Source: Saprospiraceae bacterium
GTDB lineage: Bacteria; Bacteroidota; Bacteroidia; Chitinophagales; Saprospiraceae
Assembly (NCBI GenBank): GCA_016715245.1
Contig: JADKAS010000001.1
Coordinates: 186,001 to 250,000 of the forward strand
DNA length: 64,000 bases
Direction: 5' to 3'
Each line of letters opens with the position of its first letter. Positions within the stretch are counted from its first letter, which is position 1. A program made the position numbers and the translations under genes. This document shows positions 57,840 through 64,000 of the stretch, piece after piece. The notes beneath the pieces were generated by a model, which did no database searches, was not told where the DNA came from, and saw only the letters and a list, made by a program, of their open reading frames with translations.

Positions 57840-58934
57840 ATGGCTCCAATGGATATTAAAATTTATGGAACCGGAACTTCCGGTCATCAGATGGTCAAAG
57901 ACAAACTTGATGAGTTTTTAACCAAAGCTGGTTTACCTTACCATCTTGAAAATATTGAAAATATATCGAGTTTTATCAGCGATATGGTTCATTCAATTCC
58001 TGCGATAAAGGTAGATGATAAGGATTTGTACGAAATCAAAATGAACGGAAGGTTTAATTCGTCCATGAGGGCGGCGATTCAAAGCATTCTGCATAAATCA
58101 AACTATGGAAATATGTTAAAAATAATTGTCCCGACAGATTTTAGTGATGTGTCTTTTAATGCCTACAACTATGCAAGAGGTTTGGCAAATCTTTTAAATG
58201 GGGTGTTGTATATTACTCATGTGTATTTTCCAAATTCTGCAAATGTTAATGAAACTACTTATCTTGATGAAAATGCTGAAGCTAAAAGTAAAAAACAACT
58301 TGATGATTTTTGTGCGTCAATTAACCAGGACTGGATTGGTGAGTTTCTTAAAGAACCATTTGTAGAACCCAAATTTATAACAGGATTTCCATTTAAGGAA
58401 TTACAATCGTTGTCAGAAGAACCGGATACTATGATTGTAATGGGGTCTACAGGGAGCGGGGATGAATTCAAAAAGATTTTCGGATCATTATCTCTTGATG
58501 TAATGAAGTCCGCAAAATGTCCTGTTTTTGTCATTCCTAAAGATGTACAATATCATGAAATCAAGGAAATTCTATTTTGTTCTGAAAATGTATCCTTTGA
58601 TGCAAATGCTATTATTGAAGCCGGGAAGTTTTGTGAAAAAATTGGGGCAAAACTACATATTGCTCATGTGGTAACAAAAGTTGGAGACGATTACAAAGTT
58701 AATGAACTTGAAAGCCTTTTATCATCTTATTTTAGAGACTTGCCTTTTCAGATACATTTTCTTGAGGAAAAAACACCCATGTTAGGTATCAAACACATTA
58801 TTGAATTAATGCCGATTGGTATGTTGGTTTTTAATTCTAAACATCGCAATTTTTTCTCGAATTTTTTGCATACCAGTGTAACCGAATATGCAGCCATGTA
58901 TACAGGTAAGCCTATGATGGTATATCACAGCTAA
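57840..58934 (+). CDS. thioredoxin-fold/tandem universal stress protein fusion
   Basis: 364 residues. Residues about 1-88 resemble the small thioredoxin_3 fold (MDIKIYGTGTSGHQMVKDKL, SIPAIKVDDKDLYEI) but the CxxC pair is replaced by TSGH, so no disulfide chemistry is expected. Residues about 93-228 are a USP domain (IVPTDFSDVSFNAYNYARG) with a complete ATP-binding motif G-2x-G-9x-G-S in MGSTGSGDEFKKIFGSLS. Residues about 232-364 are a second, degenerate USP domain lacking that motif, a common arrangement. USP proteins act in stress or dormancy. It ends a two-gene operon with the CBS protein and lies beside the FixL-like system. The N-terminal fusion is unusual. Confidence 0.82.
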   Translation: MAPMDIKIYGTGTSGHQMVKDKLDEFLTKAGLPYHLENIENISSFISDMVHSIPAIKVDDKDLYEIKMNGRFNSSMRAAIQSILHKSNYGNMLKIIVPTDFSDVSFNAYNYARGLANLLNGVLYITHVYFPNSANVNETTYLDENAEAKSKKQLDDFCASINQDWIGEFLKEPFVEPKFITGFPFKELQSLSEEPDTMIVMGSTGSGDEFKKIFGSLSLDVMKSAKCPVFVIPKDVQYHEIKEILFCSENVSFDANAIIEAGKFCEKIGAKLHIAHVVTKVGDDYKVNELESLLSSYFRDLPFQIHFLEEKTPMLGIKHIIELMPIGMLVFNSKHRNFFSNFLHTSVTEYAAMYTGKPMMVYHS

Positions 58935-58944
58935 ATAAATCTTT

Positions 58945-59985
58945 TTATTTAATTCCTATTGAATTCAGCCAATTGCTGAAGAGTTCAGCATTTTTATTAT
59001 GTTCTTGCAATGTCGAGGCAAAGACATGTTGCCCACTATTGTCAGCCTTGGCACAGAAAAATATGTAGTTATGTTTTTCGGCATTGATGACTGCTTCAAG
59101 GGAAGAAATACTTGGCATATATATAGGTCCGGGGGGAATTCCTTCATACATATAGGTATTGTAAGGAGAATCGTATTCAAGATGTGAATAAAGTACCCTT
59201 TTTAAATCATATTGACCGGTTGCAAATACAACTGTCGGGTCAGCCTGAAGTTTCATGCCTTGCTGTATTCTGTTTAAATAAACGCCTGCAATAGCCGGTC
59301 GTTCAGGTTTATAGTTTGATTCTTTTTCCACAATGGAAGCTAATGTGTACGCTTGAATAGGTGAGAGATTCCATTTTTTAATTTTATCTAAATTTGCCTG
59401 GGTCCAAAACTTGTCGTGTTCCTTTTTCATTCTTTCCAGCAATTTTTCAGGTTTTGTCGTCCAGAACATCTGATAGGTATTCGGAATAAAAAGGGTCATG
59501 AGGGTTTCATCATTTACTTTATATTCTTGTTGAATTTCCGGTTGTTTGAAATATTCTAGTATAGTCAAAGAATCGACTTCAAAATATTCATCGATTTTTC
59601 CCGCCAAATCTTCAATAGTTCTTACATTATTGACGACAACATTAACAGGATCCTGATTGCCTGATCTCAGTTTACTGATAACTTCTTTGGTCGATTGAGT
59701 ATTGTTAAAGATATATTTTCCCGGGGGAACTTCTTCTTTTATATATTTTAACAATTTTGCTGATTTTATAAATCCGGAAGGGTTTTGTAAAACACTGTCT
59801 CGGGTTAAAATTTGAAATACATCATCAAAACCGGAGCCCGAAGGGATAAATAATATATAAGGATTTTCTTTTTCGTTTTTTATGGCTGTTTCAAAAAGAG
59901 GGTGAAGCAGGTAGTACGCTAGAATAAACATTATCAAAATGATAAAAACGATGACGATAATTATTTTTTTTGGAATCCTGGGCAT
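58945..59985 (-). CDS. mltG: endolytic murein transglycosylase MltG
   Basis: 346 residues from MPRIPKKIIIVIVF, where a membrane helix begins; a longer frame to 60081 would overlap panB and adds unlikely sequence. A LysM-like region follows (YILFIPSGSGFDDVFQILT), then the YceG domain: LSPIQAYTLASIVEKESN (with the catalytic glutamate), RPAIAGVYLNRIQQGMKLQA, DPTVVFATG, SPYNTYMYEGIPPGPI and NAEKHNYIFFCAKADNSGQH. MltG cleaves nascent glycan strands at the inner membrane and may set their length. Follows panB by 13 bases on the same strand. Confidence 0.95.
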   Translation of the reverse strand: MPRIPKKIIIVIVFIILIMFILAYYLLHPLFETAIKNEKENPYILFIPSGSGFDDVFQILTRDSVLQNPSGFIKSAKLLKYIKEEVPPGKYIFNNTQSTKEVISKLRSGNQDPVNVVVNNVRTIEDLAGKIDEYFEVDSLTILEYFKQPEIQQEYKVNDETLMTLFIPNTYQMFWTTKPEKLLERMKKEHDKFWTQANLDKIKKWNLSPIQAYTLASIVEKESNYKPERPAIAGVYLNRIQQGMKLQADPTVVFATGQYDLKRVLYSHLEYDSPYNTYMYEGIPPGPIYMPSISSLEAVINAEKHNYIFFCAKADNSGQHVFASTLQEHNKNAELFSNWLNSIGIK

Positions 59986-59998
59986 TGGTTTATTTTGA

Positions 59999-60817
59999 TT
60001 AATATTGTTCTTCCTGGTTTGGAAAATCTTTGGCTTTAACGTCAGAAATATAATGTTCAACAGCAGATTTGATGACATCAAAAAGGTCTAAATACCGCCT
60101 TAAAAATCTTGGGTGAAAGTCTTTGGTTATTCCAAGTAAATCGTGTGTCACCAGAACCTGTCCGTCTACATGCATACCTGCACCTATTCCGATGACGGGT
60201 ATTTTTAATGCTTCAGCTACTTTTTTGGCGAGACTTGCGGGAATTTTTTCCAGTACTAATGCAAAACAACCTGCTTCTTCAAGAATTTGGGCATCTTCCA
60301 TCAATTTTTTAGCTTCAGCTTCTTCTTTAGCACGGACTGTATACGTTCCGAATTTGTAAATAGATTGTGGTGTAAGCCCTAAATGACCCATAACCGGTAC
60401 GCCGGCCGAAAGTATGCGCCTTACAGATTCTTCTATTTCTGAGCCACCTTCCAGTTTTACAGCGTGGGCACCTGATTCCTTCATGATGGCTATTGCCGAA
60501 TTTAATGCTTTGGTACTATTTCCCTGATAAGATCCGAATGGCAAATCGACGACCACAAACGCTCTTTCAACACCCCTGATCACAGATTGTGCATGGTAAA
60601 TCATTTGTTCAAGGGTTATGGGAAGCGTTGTTTCATGTCCCGCCATAACATTGGATGCAGAATCACCTACAAGGAGGATATCTATGCCCGCAGCGTCCAG
60701 TATTTTGGCCATGCTGTAGTCGTAGGCAGTCAACATAGAGATTTTTTCATCCTTTTCTTTCATGGCTTGTAATACATGGGTCGTAATCCTTTTTACATCT
60801 CTTATGGCAACTGACAT
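59999..60817 (-). CDS. panB: 3-methyl-2-oxobutanoate hydroxymethyltransferase
   Basis: 272 residues. PanB forms ketopantoate from alpha-ketoisovalerate and methylene-THF, the first step to pantothenate and CoA. Motifs: MLTAYDYSMAKILDAAGID, LLVGDSASNVMAGHETTLPI (metal-binding Asp), VVVDLPFGSY, AHAVKLEGG, PVMGHLGLTPQSIYKFG, PVIGIGAG and GQVLVTHDLLGI. An extended C-terminal helix (SAVEHYISDVKAKDFPNQ) matches the family. It is first in a pair with mltG. No panC or panD nearby. Confidence 0.97.
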   Translation of the reverse strand: MSVAIRDVKRITTHVLQAMKEKDEKISMLTAYDYSMAKILDAAGIDILLVGDSASNVMAGHETTLPITLEQMIYHAQSVIRGVERAFVVVDLPFGSYQGNSTKALNSAIAIMKESGAHAVKLEGGSEIEESVRRILSAGVPVMGHLGLTPQSIYKFGTYTVRAKEEAEAKKLMEDAQILEEAGCFALVLEKIPASLAKKVAEALKIPVIGIGAGMHVDGQVLVTHDLLGITKDFHPRFLRRYLDLFDVIKSAVEHYISDVKAKDFPNQEEQY

Positions 60818-60961
60818 TTATATTTTTTTAATACGGTAATTACAAAGGCGAAAGTTAGCAAATGTTTTTATTTTCTTTTCTATCTGTTTGTTGATAATTT
60901 ATGATTTGTTCTGTGAAGGGATTTCATTTGCCTTAAAAGTGAAAAAATAAATAGAGATTTA

Positions 60962-60992
60962 TTTGTAAAACAAAAAAATGTTTCTACTTTTG
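60962..60992 (+). promoter_or_regulatory. promoter of the tRNA-Phe gene
   Basis: TTTG at 60962-60965 and TACTTTTG at 60985-60992 with 19 bases between them match the Bacteroidota consensus exactly. Transcription should start near 60998, about 13 bases before the mature tRNA. Confidence 0.75.
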
Positions 60993-61010
60993 CGTCGCTT
61001 TTTATAAGGC

Positions 61011-61083
<73 letters not shown>

Positions 61084-61088
61084 CAAAA

Positions 61089-61116
61089 AGGGAACATTTT
61101 TATGGTCCCTTTTTTT
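61089..61116 (+). terminator. terminator after tRNA-Phe
   Basis: AGGGAAC / GGTCCCT stem with one mismatch and an 8-base loop, followed by seven T, six bases after the tRNA. Confidence 0.75.
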
Positions 61117-61212
61117 ATTTACCAAAAATCAACTTTTCTGATTTTTTTTATTTTACAGAATAATTTGAAGGAACAATCGTTGAATGTTTATACATGTTTA
61201 TTTTAAAAAATT

Positions 61213-62028
61213 ATGAAAATTCATTCATTGTCTAAGGTTCTGGTGATTCCATTGCTGGTAATGGTTGTTTTTGTATATTTTATTTCGGAGAAATGGGATA
61301 GAGATTATTCTGTTTTTGTATTTGTACCCGCAGTTCTGGGGGTTATCCTTTATATTTTTCACGGGAATATTGATTATTGGTATCTAAAAAAATTTCCAGT
61401 GGGTTTGGATCGGCCATTAATAGGATGGATCGAAAAATATTTTACACCCTACAAAAAAATGTATGGGGACATAAAAAACAGATTTGAAAACAGGCTGGAA
61501 TGGTATTTAAATGGCAGATTGTTTCAGGCGGTCGGGAAAGAAATGAAAACCGTTCCTGAAGATATTAAATGTATGGTAGCATGTCATGCCATATGGATGA
61601 CGCTTTATCTTGATGATTATCTGGTTGGTGATTTTGACAGGATATTTATGTATAAACATCATTTTCCAACACCAAAAAACAATACATTACATGCCGTAGA
61701 AACTGATAGTGAAGATGGGGTTATTATATTAAACACCAATTTGTGTACACTGGCAGTTTTACATCCCAAAGATTATTACAATATCATGGTGCATGCTTTT
61801 GCGGAAGCCATATTACAGACGAAGGCTGATTTTCCTTACCTTTCAGAAGAAGCCATTCCTGAAGAAGTTTGTGGATGGAAAACGGAAGCTATATTAACTC
61901 AGTCAGGTCTGGAAACAATAGAAGACAGGATTATACATATACATCACTTTTTTGTTTTTCATGAAGTTTATTCAAGATTATTGCCGGAAAATACAAAAAA
62001 ATTAAAAACGTATTTTAATATACCCTGA
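61213..62028 (+). CDS. membrane-anchored MtfA-like protein with degenerate zinc site
   Basis: 271 residues. Two N-terminal helices (VLVIPLLVMVVFVYFIS and VFVFVPAVLGVILYIF) anchor a cytoplasmic domain with the order of elements seen in MtfA/M90 peptidases: DIKCMVACHAIWMTLYLDDY, FDRIFMYKHHFPTPKNNTLH, EDGVIILNTNLC. Where MtfA has HExxH, this protein has VHAFAEAIL: the glutamate and second histidine are gone, so it is unlikely to be a zinc peptidase. Possibly a regulator that keeps the fold. The assignment is by remote pattern and may be wrong. Its end overlaps the convergent gene by 14 bases. Confidence 0.55.
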   Translation: MKIHSLSKVLVIPLLVMVVFVYFISEKWDRDYSVFVFVPAVLGVILYIFHGNIDYWYLKKFPVGLDRPLIGWIEKYFTPYKKMYGDIKNRFENRLEWYLNGRLFQAVGKEMKTVPEDIKCMVACHAIWMTLYLDDYLVGDFDRIFMYKHHFPTPKNNTLHAVETDSEDGVIILNTNLCTLAVLHPKDYYNIMVHAFAEAILQTKADFPYLSEEAIPEEVCGWKTEAILTQSGLETIEDRIIHIHHFFVFHEVYSRLLPENTKKLKTYFNIP

Positions 62029-62392
62029 GTTGTTTAGCATTATTGTGATAAAGTGGTTTTTGTGATGAATCAGGAAAGCTTAATTTTGCGTAAGCGTACT
62101 TCAGTGATGTGATTTTTTCAGGTGAATAAATCTGATATGAAGAAACATTTAGTTCAACAGTTTCAAACTGTGGTTTATTTTTTCCGGAATCGGACTGTGA
62201 TGTGTAGAATAAAAAATAAGAGATAATTATAAAACCAGAAAAACCGGCCGCATACGATAAAATTTTGAAAACCTGATTTTTATGAGGTTTTGTAGTCTCA
62301 TCATTGAGTTTTTTTTCTAAAACATCCCATACATTCGAGCTCGGGCTTTTTTTATAAAGGTATGCTTCGTTTTTAATTTTTGTAAAGTTCAT
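62015..62392 (-). CDS. small membrane protein paired with an ECF sigma factor, candidate anti-sigma
   Basis: 125 residues. A cytoplasmic N-terminal part (NEAYLYKKSPSSNVWDVLEK) is followed by one membrane helix (ILSYAAGFSGFIIISYFLFY, about 45-64) and a short periplasmic tail (FETVELNVSSYQIYSPEKI). This layout and its place 5 bases downstream of an ECF sigma gene fit an anti-sigma factor, though no zinc-type or recognised anti-sigma motif is present. The 3' end overlaps the convergent MtfA-like gene. Confidence 0.6.
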   Translation of the reverse strand: MNFTKIKNEAYLYKKSPSSNVWDVLEKKLNDETTKPHKNQVFKILSYAAGFSGFIIISYFLFYTSQSDSGKNKPQFETVELNVSSYQIYSPEKITSLKYAYAKLSFPDSSQKPLYHNNAKQLRVY

Positions 62393-62397
62393 GTCTT

Positions 62398-62949
62398 TTA
62401 GAATTGATTGAAATTATTTCTGAAAACTTTTTTTTTAAGCAGATCGGCAATCCTTTTTTTTGCAAGGATGAGTTGAGATTTTGAGGTGTTCAAACTGATA
62501 CCGAGAATTTCAGCAATTTCTCTGTGTTTGAATCCTTCGATTACATATAAGTTGAAAACAGTGCGGTACCCGTCAGGTAATTCCTGTAAAATATTTAAAA
62601 ATTCTTCAAAATCAATGGTATCATCTGATTCAGGAACATCGGGAACATCAATGTCATTCAGTTCTACCATCAAACGTAGTCTGTTTTTTTTACGCAGAAA
62701 CATCAGTGATTCATTGACCATTATTTTTTTCATCCAACCTTCAAAACTGCCTTCAGATTTAAAGTCTTCAATTTTTGAAAAAATTTTATAAAATCCTTCA
62801 ATAAAAACATCTTCAGCTTCTTCTTCATTTTTAACATACCTGAGGCAAATAGGAAAAAGAATGTCTTTGTACATTTCAAATAAGTCCTTTTGTCCGGTTC
62901 TGTCCTGACTTTTACACTTTTGAATAATATCCGGTAAACGGTTTGACAT
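62398..62949 (-). CDS. ECF RNA polymerase sigma factor
   Basis: 183 residues. Region 2: DLFEMYKDILFPICLRYVKN, EEEAEDVFIEGFYKIFSKI and GSFEGWMKKIMVNESLMFLR. Region 4: LQELPDGYRTVFNLYVIEGF and KHREIAEILGISLNTSKSQL, the helix-turn-helix reading the -35 element. It is the class commonly found in Bacteroidota with a downstream membrane-bound partner, present here. An unusual hairpin-plus-T tract lies about 100 bases upstream. Regulon unknown. Confidence 0.93.
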   Translation of the reverse strand: MSNRLPDIIQKCKSQDRTGQKDLFEMYKDILFPICLRYVKNEEEAEDVFIEGFYKIFSKIEDFKSEGSFEGWMKKIMVNESLMFLRKKNRLRLMVELNDIDVPDVPESDDTIDFEEFLNILQELPDGYRTVFNLYVIEGFKHREIAEILGISLNTSKSQLILAKKRIADLLKKKVFRNNFNQF

Positions 62950-63042
62950 GGCTAAAGGAATAACTGAATGAAAATACCATCATCTCATGATGTTAGATGC
63001 AATATACAGTAAAAAATGGTGGGTATAGGTTCAGATTTTTGT

Positions 63043-63084
63043 AAAAAAAATGAGACCGGTTTTAATTCCCCTTAAACCGGTCTC
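63043..63084 (-). terminator. orphan terminator-like hairpin upstream of the sigma factor
   Basis: Perfect 11-bp stem GAGACCGGTTT / AAACCGGTCTC, 11-base loop, then after one base eight T on the reverse strand. No gene ends here: the sigma gene starts about 95 bases further on in the same direction. Either a leader attenuator or the end of a short reverse-strand transcript. Confidence 0.65.
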
Positions 63085-63352
63085 GAGTAACAATTTGCTT
63101 AAGTATTCCTTAAATAAATCTGAACTTGAACTAATTAAAACCAATATCATGCCAAAAGTTAATTATTATAAAAAAATAATAACAAATTTTCATATTATGA
63201 AAAATATATAATTATAAAATATTAATATATAGTAGTATATATACATAATAAGTCATATATAAATTATATAATTTATTATAAAATATATTGGGGCTTGTTC
63301 GGGTTGAACTAAACGATTGGATTTTTGTATAGTTTGTACAAGATATTTACGT
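63085..63352. other. extremely AT-rich intergenic stretch
   Basis: From about 63140 to 63290 the sequence is almost wholly A and T with alternating TATA-like runs and no coding frame. It separates divergent genes and may hold promoters; TATAGTTTG near 63329 could be a loose -7 element. Confidence 0.5.
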
Positions 63353-63904
63353 ATGTATACTATTGATTTAAATAAAATTAAGGGACCAGGATTGAACAAA
63401 TTATTGTCTGAAAGGGTAGGTCTGCAGCGGAAACTCATTAATAAAATGTCGGTGTCAGGATTTCATTTTATAGATGAAGTTCAAGGAAAAAAAATTCAAT
63501 ATCGTGTTATTTTAGAAGAATTTCCAAATGGATTGGGTCTTTATTGCAGAAACAGACATCATAATTTTCTGCTTCTCATTCAGTACAATGATCTGGCTGT
63601 TTTAAGTGTGGTGAAAAAGGCGGACATTATTTCTCCTCTTAAGTATTCGTGGTATTCCATCCTTCGTAATTTGGGTTTTACATATTGGAAAAGCAAAAGA
63701 TTTTTACTGGAAAGGGAATTAATAGAATGTAATGATCTTTGGGTTGAGTTCAGGACACGGGATGGAAAAATATTAAAAATTTATAGTGATAAATACAATA
63801 TTTCCAGGGCTGAAAACTTTTTTACTAGGATTTCTCCTCAACATATACTCGAATGCACTATTGAAACTTTTCAAATCGATAAATCGTTTATATCTCATAC
63901 CTAA
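63353..63904 (+). CDS. hypothetical cytoplasmic protein
   Basis: About 183 residues from MYTIDLNKIKGPGLNKLLS; an upstream TTG at 63317 is less likely. No signal peptide or membrane helix. It is rich in basic and aromatic residues (GLYCRNRHHNFLLLIQYNDL, GFTYWKSKRFLLEREL) with a mixed alpha/beta pattern and ends in FISHT. I do not recognise a family. Six bases after its stop begins a secreted protein's gene on the same strand. Confidence 0.65.
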   Translation: MYTIDLNKIKGPGLNKLLSERVGLQRKLINKMSVSGFHFIDEVQGKKIQYRVILEEFPNGLGLYCRNRHHNFLLLIQYNDLAVLSVVKKADIISPLKYSWYSILRNLGFTYWKSKRFLLERELIECNDLWVEFRTRDGKILKIYSDKYNISRAENFFTRISPQHILECTIETFQIDKSFISHT

Positions 63905-63909
63905 AGTAA

Positions 63910-64000
63910 ATGACAAAACTATTATGTATCATTGGTTTATTTTTATTGCCTTTTGATGGATTCGGGCAACTACCTGTTTTTTCAGAGGATACGCCTGATT
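63910..64000 (+). CDS. 5' end of a secreted protein gene, cut by the window edge
   Basis: An ATG at 63910 opens a frame to the edge: 30 residues forming a signal peptide (MTKLLCIIGLFLLPFDGFGQ) with a likely cleavage after GFGQ, then LPVFSEDTPD. Too short to classify. Confidence 0.6.
   Translation, partial: MTKLLCIIGLFLLPFDGFGQLPVFSEDTPD

Noticed and set aside
59999..60081. Overlap of mltG with panB
   Set aside because: The overlap exists only if mltG starts at 60081; the start at 59985 gives a normal membrane anchor and no overlap.

Overview
The window is low-GC DNA from a member of the Bacteroidota, most likely of the Saprospiria/Saprospiraceae type. The evidence is a SusC/SusD pair, type IX secretion C-terminal sorting domains, a TamL-type lipoprotein, a PorG-like barrel, a DUF6261-like gene, many BNR-propeller secreted proteins, and promoters of the Bacteroidota form TTTG-N19-TAnnTTTG. 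I see no rRNA genes, insertion sequence, prophage or CRISPR array. The one tRNA is tRNA-Phe(GAA).

Layout. 1-8873: a polysaccharide-utilisation-like locus (SusD fragment, SusC, a T9SS-exported carbohydrate-binding protein) divergent from a propeller/Y_Y_Y/HTH sensor-regulator. 9005-28909: an accessory region with the iscS-iscU-iscA operon embedded among large secreted BNR, LRR and dockerin-type proteins, several repeat families (51-bp, 42-bp and 9-bp tandem repeats, clustered palindromes), and a membrane-bound winged-helix regulator with a striking operator. 29155-34797: M15 peptidase, MATE transporter, TolC/HlyD export pair, DUF2064 transferase. 34836-48205: SCO1/cytochrome c operon, Cry-DASH photolyase, PorG-like barrel, secG, LuxE-like protein, glgC, SpoU methyltransferase, TamL, M3 peptidase. 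48333-52183: DMT transporter and a probable zinc-regulated TonB receptor plus lipoprotein behind two operators. 52488-58934: a candidate oxygen-responsive module (NuoE-NuoF fusion, Hsp20, receiver-CRP fusion regulator, FixL-like PAS kinase, CBS protein, thioredoxin-fold/USP fusion). 58945-64000: mltG, panB, tRNA-Phe, an MtfA-like membrane protein, an ECF sigma factor with a small membrane partner, and two further genes, the last cut by the window edge.

The most interesting biology is (a) the FixL-like kinase feeding a receiver-CRP fusion beside Hsp20, CBS and USP genes, a gene set reminiscent of the mycobacterial DosR dormancy regulon; (b) a reversed-topology ToxR-like regulator behind three TGGTAA direct repeats spaced 10-11 bp; (c) two TGCAAC-N3-GTTGCA operators 31 bp apart flanking the -7 box of a zinc-type TonB receptor gene.

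Caution: about ten genes are split by single-base frameshifts or in-frame stops, many of them in or beside homopolymers, including ordinary housekeeping-type genes. I give joined spans and describe each break. Uncorrected sequencing error is the first explanation to exclude. The dockerin-type gene at 25201-28909, with about eight breaks, is the best candidate for true decay.
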